From contig NZ_QZVR01000026.1 of the NCBI RefSeq assembly GCF_003660455.1, positions 1 through 64,000 of the forward strand: DNA of 64,000 nt, read 5' to 3'. Each line of letters begins with the position of its first letter. The stretch's first letter is position 1. The position numbers were made by a program, and so were the translations under genes. Positions 1-9,855 of this stretch are shown one piece after another. The notes under the pieces are model-generated. The model had not been told where the DNA came from, made no database searches, and was given only the letters and a program-made list of their open reading frames with translations. Source of the DNA: Nocardioides ferulae (GTDB lineage Bacteria; Actinomycetota; Actinomycetes; Propionibacteriales; Nocardioidaceae).

Positions 1-95
1 TGAATACAACCCCTAGATGCCCCACTGTGAGTGGAATGCCGCTGCCGTCGCACATTTCGATGCCCTCTCGCCCTGACCGTGTACTCCGAGGACAC

Positions 96-132
96 AAATC
101 GATGGTGCGATGCCGCGCTCTCCGCCTACCCT
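96..132 (+). promoter_or_regulatory. Candidate WhiB7-type promoter
   Basis: A TACCCT -10 hexamer (127-132) lies exactly 17 bases downstream of a weak -35 (GGTGCG, 104-109). Just upstream of the -35 is an A/T-rich AAATC patch (96-100) in otherwise GC-rich DNA. An A/T-rich element abutting a poor -35 is the known layout of WhiB7-activated promoters of ribosome-targeting antibiotic resistance genes in actinobacteria. The predicted transcript would begin at or next to the ATG at 140, giving a leaderless leader peptide. The assignment is inferred from spacing and context only. Confidence 0.5.
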
Positions 133-139
133 CTTCCCG

Positions 140-193
140 ATGGGAACTCTGAAGAGCACGACCGGGACGCTGCGTCCCTCTCGCCGCCGCTGA
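140..193 (+). CDS. Putative leader peptide of the ABC-F gene
   Basis: An 18-codon frame (ATG to TGA) encodes MGTLKSTTGTLRPSRRR. It starts about 7 bases after the -10 hexamer, so it could be translated from a leaderless mRNA. Its codons 4-8 contain an 11-base stretch (151-161) that is perfectly complementary to 282-292, shortly before the ABC-F start. A short basic peptide ending in RRR, followed by competing RNA structures and an antibiotic-resistance ATPase, is the classic layout of ribosome-stalling attenuation. There is no homology evidence beyond this architecture. It is too short to call by coding statistics. Confidence 0.5.
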   Translation: MGTLKSTTGTLRPSRRR

Positions 194-292
194 CGCCGTC
201 GTCCTGACGGCCCCGGTCGGCGTACGCCGCAGCGGGTCCTGAGCGCGCCTGCCCTCGCGGGGCCGGCGCGAGCGACCGTCTTCGTGCTCTTC
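151..292 (+). promoter_or_regulatory. Long-range inverted repeat, likely attenuator
   Basis: GAAGAGCACGA at 151-161, inside the leader peptide, is the exact reverse complement of TCGTGCTCTTC at 282-292. A second pairing, CGGCCCC (208-214) with GGGGCCG (259-265), is nested between them. A ribosome stalled in the leader would occlude the left arm and free the right arm near the ABC-F translation start. Whether control acts on transcription or translation cannot be decided from sequence alone. Confidence 0.5.
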
Positions 293-331
293 GTTCGGCC
301 GCGCCGGGGCGCGACCGGGAACGGATCCCCC

Positions 332-1977
<1,646 letters not shown>

Positions 1978-1987
<10 letters not shown>

Positions 1988-2721
1988 GTGCGGCACTCCG
2001 AGTCGTCGCCGAACCGCCGCTGAGCGCGGCGCACCTCCTGGGCCGGGCTCGCCTGCCGCCCCTCGCGCCAGGCGTCGAGGTAGCGCTGCGGCGCGACCGT
2101 GCCGCGGCGGATCCACCAGTGCTCCGGCGGCGTCGGCCAACTGATCCCGAAGTGCAGGTGGGTGCCGGTGCCCGCGGCGCTGCCGCTGTCGCCGATCCGG
2201 CCCAACGGGGTGCCGGCGGTCACGCGCCGGCCCGGGCGTACGCCGTCCAGCACGGCCTCCAGGTGCGAGCCGTAGTAGCGGACCCCGTCGTCCCCGACGA
2301 GCGAGACCGACCGGCCGCTCCGGGTGGCGCCGTCGTTGACCGCCGCCGACCAGGTGTCGACGCGGGTGACCTCGTCGACCCGCCCGGAGACGGGCGCGAC
2401 GAAGAGACAGCCGCGCTCGGCGAACATGTCGACCGCCGGGTAGTGGTGGTGGACCGTGGCATAGCTGACCTCGCAGCCCCTGATCGGGAAGGCGTAGCGC
2501 AGCCGCGCGGACGCCGCGGGCGGCGTGGCGCTCGGCGACGGCCTCGGGGCGGTCCGGTCGCCGGTGGCGCGGGAGGACGCCCCGGTCGCCGCGGTTGAGG
2601 CCTCGGGCGCGCCGGCCGTCTCGTCCGACGACCCGTCGCAGCCGGCAAGCACGCCGACCAGGACGAGCACCGCGACGAGCACCGGGAGTGGACGCGCACC
2701 CCGGGGCCGGGGACCGGTCAC
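1978..2721 (-). CDS. M23 family metallopeptidase lipoprotein
   Basis: The 247-residue product begins with a lipoprotein signal: basic residues, a hydrophobic run and the lipobox LAGC. A low-complexity Ala/Ser/Thr/Pro spacer follows, then a peptidase M23 (LytM) domain in the second half. The zinc-site motifs HYPAVD and HLHFGI are both present, so it may be an active peptidoglycan endopeptidase on the outer face of the membrane. The gene overlaps the stop of the ABC-F gene by 10 bases (convergent). Its start overlaps the stop of the upstream reverse-strand gene by 4 bases (ATGA), so the two are probably translationally coupled. Confidence 0.85.
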
Positions 2722-3713
2722 CGCCAGAACTCCGCGACCGCGCGGCGCGGGTAGGCGTCCTCGCAGGGGCGTGAATTGCCGTCGGCGTCCATCACCGCCA
2801 GGTCGGGCTCGTCGCGCCAGTAGGCCACGGCGTACGGGTAGTCGATCTGGAAGCGGGTGAAGTAGGCGCAGTCCAGGCCGGCCGGCAGCAGCGTGACGTC
2901 GGGGACGGCGGTGTCGACGAGCGAGCCGAAGAGCGCCCGCACCGCTTCGGGGGGATAGACGGTCTCGCAGGGGATGCCGTTGGCGTCGCCGTCCATCGAG
3001 ATCGGCCGCTGGTGCAGGTTCCAGTAGCCGACCGCGAGCGGGAACGTCAGGTCGCGGGCCGCCAGGTCGGCGCAGGACAGCCCTCCAGGGAGCCGGCGCA
3101 CCCGCGCGGTGAGCTGCCCCTGCGGCTGCGGCCCGGCGGTCTCACTGGGCTCGCTCGGCTCCGTGGGCTCGCTGGGCTCGGCCGTCGGCGGGTCCGCCTC
3201 GCTCGGGCTCGCGGTGTCGCTCGACGGCGCTCGGGTCACCTCGGGCCGAGCGGACTCCTCGTCGTCGTCGCCGCCCGTCAGCAGCAGGCCGGCGGCCGTC
3301 GCCGCCCCCGCGAGCAGCAGTACGCCGGCCGCGACGGCGCCGAGGACCGGCCCCCGGCCGCGCCGCGCAGCGGGCGGGCCGGTCGGTGCCGGAGCGGACG
3401 CCGTCGCGGCCCCGTCGGCGAACAGATAGTCGTAGTCGCCGCCCGTCGAGGTCTGTCCGGGCGCCGCCGAGCCGGGCGACCCCGGCGGAGGTGGTGACCA
3501 CCCGGGCGGCGGTCCGGCCGGCGGCGGTCCGGCCGGCGGCGGTCCGGCCGGAGGAGGTGGCGGCGACCACCCGGGCGGCGGCCCGGAGGGAGGCGGCCCG
3601 GACGGGGGACCCGGAGGCGGCGCGGCGGAGGACGCGGCAGGGGGCAGCGGTGCGCCACAGAGGGTGCAGAACCGCACGCCGTCGGTGGGCCGCTGACAGG
3701 TCGGGCAGATCAT
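2718..3713 (-). CDS. Zinc-ribbon membrane protein with two Excalibur-like repeats
   Basis: The 331-residue protein has an N-terminal zinc ribbon (C3-x2-C6 and C16-x2-C19), then a Pro/Gly-rich region with PPAGPPPAG repeats. One transmembrane helix follows (about residues 125-150), then an acidic Ser/Thr/Pro/Glu spacer and a C-terminal region of two related repeats. Each repeat carries a D-x-D-x-[DN]-G-x-x-CE-type motif (MDGDANGIPCE and MDADGNSRPCE), which resembles Excalibur extracellular calcium-binding modules. The ribbon would be cytoplasmic and the repeats outside. Coupling to the M23 lipoprotein suggests a cell-envelope role. The exact function is unknown. Confidence 0.7.
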   Translation of the reverse strand: MICPTCQRPTDGVRFCTLCGAPLPPAASSAAPPPGPPSGPPPSGPPPGWSPPPPPAGPPPAGPPPAGPPPGWSPPPPGSPGSAAPGQTSTGGDYDYLFADGAATASAPAPTGPPAARRGRGPVLGAVAAGVLLLAGAATAAGLLLTGGDDDEESARPEVTRAPSSDTASPSEADPPTAEPSEPTEPSEPSETAGPQPQGQLTARVRRLPGGLSCADLAARDLTFPLAVGYWNLHQRPISMDGDANGIPCETVYPPEAVRALFGSLVDTAVPDVTLLPAGLDCAYFTRFQIDYPYAVAYWRDEPDLAVMDADGNSRPCEDAYPRRAVAEFWR

Positions 3714-3889
3714 GGCCGTGCTCCGGGGCAGCCTTCCGTCGGGGACGCCGTGCCGTGAACCTACGCCACCGGTCCGGCCCCGCGCGCGGACTTCGGCACG
3801 TCGGTGCTGTGAGATCGTCCGCGCCGGCAGGACGCCGCGGGCATACGATGCCCGCGGCTCGGGCCCATCCGTCGACGAGGGGAGAACCC

Positions 3890-5242
3890 ATGGAGCAGGT
3901 CAGCTACACCTTGGACGCGTCCGAGCAGCCGACGCACTGGTACAACATCGTGGCCGACCTGCCCACGCCTCCGCCGCCACCGCTGCACCCCGCGACGCAG
4001 CAGCCGGTCGGCCCCGACGACCTGGCCGCGCTGTTCCCACCGGAGCTGATCGCCCAGGAGGTCAGCGGGGAGCGCTACATCGAGATCCCCGACGCGGTGC
4101 GCGAGGTCTACGCGCAGTACCGCCCCTCGCCGCTGATCCGGGCCCGCCGCTGGGAGGAGAAGCTCGGCACCTCCGCGCGCATCTACGTGAAGTACGAGGG
4201 GGTCTCCCCCGCCGGGTCGCACAAGACCAACACCTCGGTGCCGCAGGTCTACTACAACGCCCTCAACGGAGTGACCCGGCTGACCACCGAGACCGGGGCC
4301 GGCCAGTGGGGCACCGCGCTCGCCTACGCCTGCTCGCTGTTCGGGCTCGGCTGCGAGGTGTGGCAGGTCGGCGCGTCCTTCGACTCCAAGCCGCAGCGCC
4401 GCACGCTCATCGAGGTCTTCGGCGGCACCGTGCACCGCTCTCCCAGCCGGATGACCGAGGCCGGCAAGGCGTTCGCCGAGGACCACCCCGGCTCGCTGGG
4501 CATCGCGATCTCCGAGGCCGTCGAGCTGGCCGCGCAGGCCCCGGAGGCGAAGTACGCGCTCGGCTCGGTGCTCAACCACGTGCTGCTGCACCAGACGGTG
4601 ATCGGCGAGGAGGCCGTGCGTCAGCTCGCCAAGGCCGGCGAGTCCGGCGCCGACCTCGTCGTGGGCTGCGCCGGCGGCGGGTCGAACCTGGCCGGCCTGG
4701 CGTTCCCGTTCCTGCGGGAGAAGCTCGCCGGCAACCAGAGCCCGCGGCTGCTGGCCGTCGAGCCGTCGTCGTGCCCGACGCTGACCCGCGGCGAGTACCG
4801 CTACGACTTCGGCGACACCGCCGGGCTCACCCCGTTGATGAAGATGTACACGCTCGGCCACGACTTCGTGCCGTCGCCGATCCACGCTGGCGGTCTGCGC
4901 TACCACGGCATGGCGCCGCTGATCTCCCATGTCGTCCACGAGGGCCTGATGGAGGCCACCGCGCTCCACCAGAACGAGTGCTTCGCCGCGGCGATCGAGT
5001 TCGCCCGCACCCAGGGCATCGTGCCGGCGCCGGAGTCCTCCCACGCCCTCGCCCAGGTACGCCGCGAGGCGCTGGCCGCGGCCGAGACCGGCGCCGAGCC
5101 GGTCATCGTCGTCGGGCTGTCGGGACACGGGCTGCTCGAGCTCGGTGCCTACGACTCCTACCTGTCCGGCCACCTCGAGGACGACCCGCTCTCGGAGGAC
5201 GCCGTCGCCGCGGCGATGGCGCGGCTGCCGCAGATCGGCTGA
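3890..5242 (+). CDS. trpB: TrpB-like PLP-dependent enzyme (tryptophan synthase beta, TrpB2 type)
   Basis: The 450-residue protein belongs to the fold type II PLP enzymes. The PLP-binding lysine lies in AGSHKTNT (about residue 110) and the phosphate-binding loop is GCAGGGSNLAGL (about 260). Its extended N-terminus (LPTPPPPPLHP) and length match the TrpB2 subgroup rather than the shorter TrpB1. TrpB2 enzymes condense indole with serine and often lack an adjacent TrpA. No other trp gene is nearby, so a salvage role or a serine deaminase side activity is possible. ATG 3890 is preceded by GAGGGGAGA. The frame extends further upstream, but that part overlaps the divergent promoter region. Confidence 0.85.
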   Translation: MEQVSYTLDASEQPTHWYNIVADLPTPPPPPLHPATQQPVGPDDLAALFPPELIAQEVSGERYIEIPDAVREVYAQYRPSPLIRARRWEEKLGTSARIYVKYEGVSPAGSHKTNTSVPQVYYNALNGVTRLTTETGAGQWGTALAYACSLFGLGCEVWQVGASFDSKPQRRTLIEVFGGTVHRSPSRMTEAGKAFAEDHPGSLGIAISEAVELAAQAPEAKYALGSVLNHVLLHQTVIGEEAVRQLAKAGESGADLVVGCAGGGSNLAGLAFPFLREKLAGNQSPRLLAVEPSSCPTLTRGEYRYDFGDTAGLTPLMKMYTLGHDFVPSPIHAGGLRYHGMAPLISHVVHEGLMEATALHQNECFAAAIEFARTQGIVPAPESSHALAQVRREALAAAETGAEPVIVVGLSGHGLLELGAYDSYLSGHLEDDPLSEDAVAAAMARLPQIG

Positions 5243-5287
5243 CACGGCTGCCGACCCATCGGGCCTGTGGAGGGCCGCTGCACGATC

Positions 5288-5328
5288 CGTCGGGACGGGT
5301 CACCATCGACCGGTGACCCGTCCCGACG
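5288..5328 (+). terminator. Perfect 17-bp hairpin after trpB
   Basis: CGTCGGGACGGGTCACC (5288-5304) and its exact complement (5312-5328) flank a 7-base loop, about 45 bases after the trpB stop. No T-tract follows, which is common for actinobacterial terminators. It also lies just upstream of the next gene's ribosome-binding region, so an RNA-processing or regulatory role is possible. Confidence 0.6.
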
Positions 5329-5340
5329 TCGTGAGGCACC

Positions 5341-5901
5341 ATGGAACTCGTGACCACGCTCCCCCGCACCGGCCCCCACACCGGCCCGCTGACGCGGGAC
5401 GAGCTCGACGCGCTGCCCGATGACGGGCGTCGCCACGAGCTCATCGACGGGGTCCTGGTCGTGACCCCGGCGCCGGTGCCACGACATCAGGTGGTCGTCG
5501 GCGAGCTGCACCTGCTCCTGCGCAGCGCCTGCCCCGGTGATCTGCAGGTGTTCCTCGCCCCTGTCGACGTCGTGCTCGGCGCCGCGGACGTGCTCCAGCC
5601 CGACCTGCTGGTGACCAGGCGACGCCACGTCACCCGGCGCGACATCTCGGGCGCCCCGCTGCTCGCGGTCGAGGTCCTCTCGCCCAGCACCCGGCGCCTC
5701 GACCTGGGTCTGAAGCGGGAGCGCTACGAGGCCGCCGGCTGCCCGGCGTACTGGGCGGTCGACCCCGACGAGCCGCGGCTGCTCGCCTGGGAGTTGCGTG
5801 AGGGCCGCTACGAGCAGGTGGCCGACGTCGGCCCGGAGCAGGAGTGGACCGCCGCCACGCCGTACGCCGTGACCGTGCGGCCGGCGTCCCTCCTGCGCTG
5901 A
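5341..5901 (+). CDS. Uma2 family endonuclease-like protein (DUF820)
   Basis: This 186-residue protein shows the Uma2/DUF820 layout: an N-terminal DDGRRHELIDGVLVV segment, a central QPDLLV motif and a following LLAVEVLSPS strand. Together these form a PD-(D/E)xK nuclease-like core. The family is widespread, often in multiple copies, and its biological target is not established. The ATG at 5341 follows GAGGCACC with short spacing. The next gene is on the other strand, so this appears monocistronic. Confidence 0.75.
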   Translation: MELVTTLPRTGPHTGPLTRDELDALPDDGRRHELIDGVLVVTPAPVPRHQVVVGELHLLLRSACPGDLQVFLAPVDVVLGAADVLQPDLLVTRRRHVTRRDISGAPLLAVEVLSPSTRRLDLGLKRERYEAAGCPAYWAVDPDEPRLLAWELREGRYEQVADVGPEQEWTAATPYAVTVRPASLLR

Positions 5902-5926
5902 GCAGGCCCAGACCGGTCCGCGCCGG

Positions 5927-6664
5927 TCAGTCCGGCACCAGCTCCGAGAGGTCGGCGTCGACCTCGAGGATCTCGACCGAGAAGCCGAGGTCCTCGCGCT
6001 TGCCACCGATCGGCCGCAGCTCGACCACGACGCCGGTCTGCACGTCGAGGGCGACGTCGTAGGCGTCGGGGTAGACCGTGCCGGGGGCGGGGACCCACGA
6101 GTCGTCGTCCTCGTCGGCGTACTCGTCGCGGTCGGAGAACCACGACCACAGCAGCGCGCAGCAGCCGCACCGCGGCTGGTAGCCCTCCTGCGCCGTCATC
6201 CGGGCCCACCAGGTGCGCCGCCCGGCCCGCTCCTCCTCGCGCAGCCCCGACACTCCCGTGTGGTGGCTGAGCTCGACCGGGTCGAGCATCGCCACCCAGT
6301 CGTAGGACTGCCACATCGGGTCGTCGTACTCGACCGGCGAGGAGTTCGAGTCGGGCCGCACCCCGACGAGCCCGTCGTCGCGCCACACGGGCTCGACCTC
6401 GTGCGGCCAGCGCGGTTCAGGAGGGGCCGGGGGCACGAAGCCGGGATCGTCGCTGACGAAGAAGTAGACCCGGCCTCGATCGCGCCGCTCCTGCTCGTCG
6501 ACCCGGTGCTCGCGGCCGCCGGAGTCCCGCACGCGCATCAGCCCCGGCCGCCGCACCCAGGCCTCCACCCGCCCCCAGCGGGAGCGGTGCGCGAAGTGCA
6601 GGCTGCGCCAGCGCCACGGCGAGCTCTGCGCCAGCGCCCGGAAGGCGTCCTCGGTCAGGTCCAT
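5927..6664 (-). CDS. Conserved hypothetical protein, acidic, with Trp/Cys-rich centre
   Basis: I do not recognise a family in this 245-residue soluble protein. It is rich in Trp, Asp and Arg, with several WRW-type clusters in the N-terminal third and a CGCC motif near residue 167. It has no signal peptide or membrane helix. An acidic patch (DEYADEDDD) precedes a C-terminal region (VYPDAYDVALDVQTGVVVELRPI) that looks like paired beta strands. It is divergent from serA, with about 110 bases between the two starts. Confidence 0.6.
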   Translation of the reverse strand: MDLTEDAFRALAQSSPWRWRSLHFAHRSRWGRVEAWVRRPGLMRVRDSGGREHRVDEQERRDRGRVYFFVSDDPGFVPPAPPEPRWPHEVEPVWRDDGLVGVRPDSNSSPVEYDDPMWQSYDWVAMLDPVELSHHTGVSGLREEERAGRRTWWARMTAQEGYQPRCGCCALLWSWFSDRDEYADEDDDSWVPAPGTVYPDAYDVALDVQTGVVVELRPIGGKREDLGFSVEILEVDADLSELVPD

Positions 6665-6771
6665 GGCCCGATGGTGCGCCCCGCATGCACACGCGCGCGA
6701 ACGGTTATCGCCGTGTCCGCGGTACGGCGCCGAATCGGCGCGGCGCCCGCGGAGACCTAGGGTGGGTGGTC

Positions 6772-7971
6772 GTGAAGGCGCTGCTGCTCGAGAACATCCA
6801 TCCGGTCGCCGTCGAGGTCCTCCAGGGCCGCGGGTTCGAGGTCGACCTGCGCTCCCACTCGCTCGGCGAGACCGAGCTGGTCTCCGCGCTCGAGGGCGTC
6901 GAGCTGCTCGGCATCCGCTCCAACACCCATCTCACCGAGAAGGTGCTGCAGAACGCGCCCGACCTGCGCGCGGTCGGCTGCTTCTGCATCGGCACCAACC
7001 AGGTCGACCTCGCGGCGGCCTCGAAGCAGGGCGTGGCGGTGTTCAACGCGCCCTACTCCAACACCCGCAGCGTCGTGGAGCTGGTCATCGGCGAGATCAT
7101 CGCGCTCGCCCGGCGGTTGCACGAGAAGAGCGAGAAGATGCACGCCGGGGTGTGGGACAAGTCGGCCAAGGGCAGCCACGAGGTGCGCGGCCGGGTGCTC
7201 GGCATCGTCGGCTACGGCAACATCGGCACCCAGCTGTCGAACCTGGCCGAGTCGATGGGCATGCGGGTGATCTTCTTCGACACCGCCGACCGCCTGGCGC
7301 ACGGCAACGCCCGCCGGATGCCGACGCTCGACGCCCTGCTGGCCGAGGCCGACGTCGTCAGCCTGCACGTCGACGGCCGGCCGGGCAACGCCGGACTGTT
7401 CGGTGCCGAGCAGTTCGAGAAGATGAAGCCGCGGGCGCTGTTCATCAACGCCTCGCGCGGCATGGTCGTCGACGACGTGGCGCTGCGCGCCCACATCGAG
7501 TCCGGCCACATCGCCGGCGCGGCGCTCGACGTGTTCCCGGTCGAGCCGAAGGCGCAGGGCGACCCGTTCGAGTCGGTGCTGCGCGGCCTCGACAACGTGA
7601 TCCTCACCCCGCACGTCGGCGGCTCCACCCAGGAGGCCCAGGAGGAGATCGGCTACTTCGTCGCCAACAAGCTGGCCGCGTTCCACCACGGCGGCAACAC
7701 CGCGCTGTCGGTGAACCTGCCGCAGGTGCAGGCGCCGAAGCTGCACTCCGGGTTCCGGGTGGGCTACCTGCACGACAACGTGCCCGGCGTGCTGGCCGCG
7801 TTCAACCAGGTGCTCGCCGAGCAGAACGACAACGTCACCGGCCAGTACCTCTCCACCCGGGGCGAGTTGGGCTACGTGGTCACCGACGCCGCCGAGCCGC
7901 TCTCGGAGATCTCGCTGCAGCACCTCGAGGAGTCGCCACACGGCATCTGGTTGCGCAGCTGGGAGGTCTGA
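6772..7971 (+). CDS. serA: D-3-phosphoglycerate dehydrogenase with ACT domain
   Basis: This enzyme oxidises 3-phosphoglycerate to 3-phosphohydroxypyruvate, the first step of serine synthesis. The 399-residue protein follows the E. coli SerA pattern: CFCIGTNQVDL and FNAPYSNTRSVVELVIGE in the substrate domain, the NAD loop GIVGYGNIGTQ, the catalytic Arg in INASRGMVV and the His in LTPHVGGSTQEAQ. A C-terminal ACT domain (about residues 325-399) gives the likely serine feedback site. GTG 6772 is chosen because homology begins at VKALLLEN. GTG 6766 is also possible. Confidence 0.9.
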   Translation: MKALLLENIHPVAVEVLQGRGFEVDLRSHSLGETELVSALEGVELLGIRSNTHLTEKVLQNAPDLRAVGCFCIGTNQVDLAAASKQGVAVFNAPYSNTRSVVELVIGEIIALARRLHEKSEKMHAGVWDKSAKGSHEVRGRVLGIVGYGNIGTQLSNLAESMGMRVIFFDTADRLAHGNARRMPTLDALLAEADVVSLHVDGRPGNAGLFGAEQFEKMKPRALFINASRGMVVDDVALRAHIESGHIAGAALDVFPVEPKAQGDPFESVLRGLDNVILTPHVGGSTQEAQEEIGYFVANKLAAFHHGGNTALSVNLPQVQAPKLHSGFRVGYLHDNVPGVLAAFNQVLAEQNDNVTGQYLSTRGELGYVVTDAAEPLSEISLQHLEESPHGIWLRSWEV

Positions 7972-7984
7972 GCCTCGTAGCCTG

Positions 7985-8371
7985 GTGGCTGTGACGACCC
8001 CCCGGCGCGTGGTGCGCAGGCCCAGCCAGCGGCAGCGCCAGCGGGCGGCCCGGCGCCGGCAGACGCGGATGGGCCGCGTCGAACACGACCTCACCGACGC
8101 CCAGTGGAGGGTGCTGCAGCAGGCGTGGGGAGGGTGCGCCTACTGCGGCGCCACCGACCGTCCGCTGCAGCGCGACTGCGTGCTGCCGATCTCGCGCGGC
8201 GGCCGCTACACCCTCGACAACGTGGTGCCGGCCTGCGGGCCCTGCAACGCCAGCAAGTGCAACGACGAGGTCACCTCGTGGTTGCGACGGCGGCGCCGCG
8301 ACGAGGCGGCCTTCCTGCGGCGCTGGCTCGAGGTCCAGGCCGGGGTGGCCGCGCTGCTCGCAGAGCGCTGA
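7985..8371 (+). CDS. HNH endonuclease-like protein
   Basis: The 128-residue protein has a very basic N-terminus followed by an HNH-type zinc fold: CAYC, then ISRGGRYTLDNVVPACGPCNASK with the conserved Asn and the second CxxC. In typical HNH proteins the first catalytic residue is His in a D-H-hydrophobic-x-P motif. Here that position reads DCVLP, so Cys replaces His. It may be a DNA-binding or structural variant, or use a shifted catalytic residue. GTG at 7985 or 7991 can serve as start. It sits 13 bases after serA and may be co-transcribed. Confidence 0.7.
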   Translation: MAVTTPRRVVRRPSQRQRQRAARRRQTRMGRVEHDLTDAQWRVLQQAWGGCAYCGATDRPLQRDCVLPISRGGRYTLDNVVPACGPCNASKCNDEVTSWLRRRRRDEAAFLRRWLEVQAGVAALLAER

Positions 8372-8402
8372 CCCGCCACCGGCGACCGCCTACCCTCGGA
8401 CC

Positions 8403-9326
8403 ATGGCGACCCTGTCCGCCCCCGCGGCTCTCCACACCGTGCGCGAGCGCACCCTCGGCCCCGTGCGCGACCGCCTCGGCGAGGCGCTGTTCCTGCGCGT
8501 CGCCGGGCCCGACGGAGCGCGGCAGGCGGCCCGCATCCACGGCCGGCCGGGGCCGCGGTGGTTCGACCCGGCCAGCCCGATCGGACGGGTGCACGGCGAC
8601 GCCTCGATGTTCGTCGGCGGCATCCGCGCGCTGCTGCTGCAGACGCTGCACCCGGCGGCGATGAAGGCGGTCTCGGACCACTCGGGCTTCCGCGGCGACA
8701 TGTGGGGCCGGCTGCACCGCACCAGCACCTTCCTCGCGGTGACCACGTTCGGCCACGAGGCCGACGCCCAGGCCGCCGTCGACGCGGTGCGGCGCATCCA
8801 CGAGCGGGTCACCGGCACCATGGCCGACGGCACCCCCTACGCCGCCTCCGACCCGCACCTGCTGCGCTGGGTCCACGTGGCCGAGGCCGACAGCTTCCTT
8901 CGCGCGCACACCGCCTACGGAGCCGCACCGCTCGACCAGGCGGAGCGCGACGAGTACGTCGCCCAGATCGGCGAGGTCGCGCGCCGCCTGGGCGTGGTCG
9001 ACCCGCCGACCAGCGAGGCGGAGCTGGCGGCCGCGCTCGCGGCGTACCGTCCCGAGCTGCGCGGCACCCCCGAGGCCCGCGAGGCGGTCCGCTACCTGCT
9101 GTTCAAGCCGCCGCTGCCGCTGCCCGCCCGACCGGCGTACGCCGTGCTGGTCGCGGCCGCGGTCGGCCTGATGCCGGCCTGGACCCGCCCGCACCTGCGG
9201 CTGCCGTGGCTGCCGGTCGCCGAGCGCACGGTCGTCCGGGCGCTCGGCACCGCCGCGACCGGCACGATCCGGTGGGCGATGACACCAGGCCGGCAGGCGC
9301 GCGCCGCGATGACCCTGGAGGCTTGA
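8403..9326 (+). CDS. Oxygenase MpaB family protein (DUF2236)
   Basis: The 307-residue protein carries the DUF2236/MpaB signatures: a WFDPASPIGRVHGD segment, LLLQTLHPAAMKAVSDHS, and the later LLRWVHVAEADSF. The conserved His and Arg residues of this family are thought to hold a b-type haem in the latex-clearing protein/MpaB superfamily. The substrate here is unknown. It starts 31 bases after the HNH gene. A degenerate copy of its last 20 or so residues lies just beyond the stop (see 9366-9470). Confidence 0.75.
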   Translation: MATLSAPAALHTVRERTLGPVRDRLGEALFLRVAGPDGARQAARIHGRPGPRWFDPASPIGRVHGDASMFVGGIRALLLQTLHPAAMKAVSDHSGFRGDMWGRLHRTSTFLAVTTFGHEADAQAAVDAVRRIHERVTGTMADGTPYAASDPHLLRWVHVAEADSFLRAHTAYGAAPLDQAERDEYVAQIGEVARRLGVVDPPTSEAELAAALAAYRPELRGTPEAREAVRYLLFKPPLPLPARPAYAVLVAAAVGLMPAWTRPHLRLPWLPVAERTVVRALGTAATGTIRWAMTPGRQARAAMTLEA

Positions 9327-9365
9327 GCCGAGCCGAGGTCGATCTCGCACGGCGGTCCGGGCCCA

Positions 9366-9470
9366 CTCGGCACCGTCGCCACCGGAGGGTCGCTCCGGTG
9401 GGCAATGGCGCCGGGCCGGGGGGCCCGGACCTCCGGCGTCTGGGGGCGTCTGGGACGACGCCGCGGGTGA
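9366..9470 (+). pseudogene. Remnant duplicating the C-terminus of the MpaB-family gene
   Basis: This frame encodes LGTVATGGSLRWAMAPGRGA, closely matching the end of the preceding gene (LGTAATGTIRWAMTPGRQA, 9244-9300). It is in the same reading frame but lies behind the TGA at 9324-9326, and it has no start codon or ribosome-binding site. The DNA itself is clearly similar over about 55 bases. It is best read as a decayed partial tandem duplication or the end of a lost paralogue. Confidence 0.55.
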
Positions 9471-9479
9471 GGCCTGTGG

Positions 9480-9839
9480 TCAGGAGAGCTCGACGAGCAC
9501 CTGGCCGCCGGTGACCGCGTCACCGGGCTTGACCAGGATCGCTCCGACCGTGCCCGCCTCGGGCGCGGTGATCTCGGTCTCCATCTTCATCGCCTCGAGC
9601 ACGACCAGCACCGCGCCGGCCTCGATCTGCTGGCCCTCCTCGACGGGGATCCGGGCCACGGTGCCGGCCAGCGGCGCACGCACCCCGTCACCGTCGCCGC
9701 CGGTCGGGGCCGCCGCCGCGGGCGGGGCCGAGAAGCTGCCGCCGGCCATGAAGATCGCGCCGAGGGTCGGCTTGGGCTCCTCCTCGACCTCCACCTCGAC
9801 GTCGTAGGACTGGCCGTTGACGGTCACCTTGAGTTGCAT
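9480..9839 (-). CDS. Transcarboxylase 1.3S biotin carrier subunit
   Basis: This 119-residue protein has an N-terminal assembly segment (MQLKVTVNGQSYDVEVEVEE), an Ala/Pro-rich hinge and a biotinyl domain with the biotinylation motif EAMKMET about 35 residues from the C-terminus. It matches the size and organisation of the 1.3S subunit of Propionibacterium methylmalonyl-CoA carboxyltransferase. It would shuttle CO2 between the 12S and 5S subunits. It is the last gene of a four-gene reverse-strand operon, 16 bases after the small-subunit gene. Confidence 0.85.
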   Translation of the reverse strand: MQLKVTVNGQSYDVEVEVEEEPKPTLGAIFMAGGSFSAPPAAAAPTGGDGDGVRAPLAGTVARIPVEEGQQIEAGAVLVVLEAMKMETEITAPEAGTVGAILVKPGDAVTGGQVLVELS

Positions 9840-9855
9840 GTCTGTCCTCCCGGCC

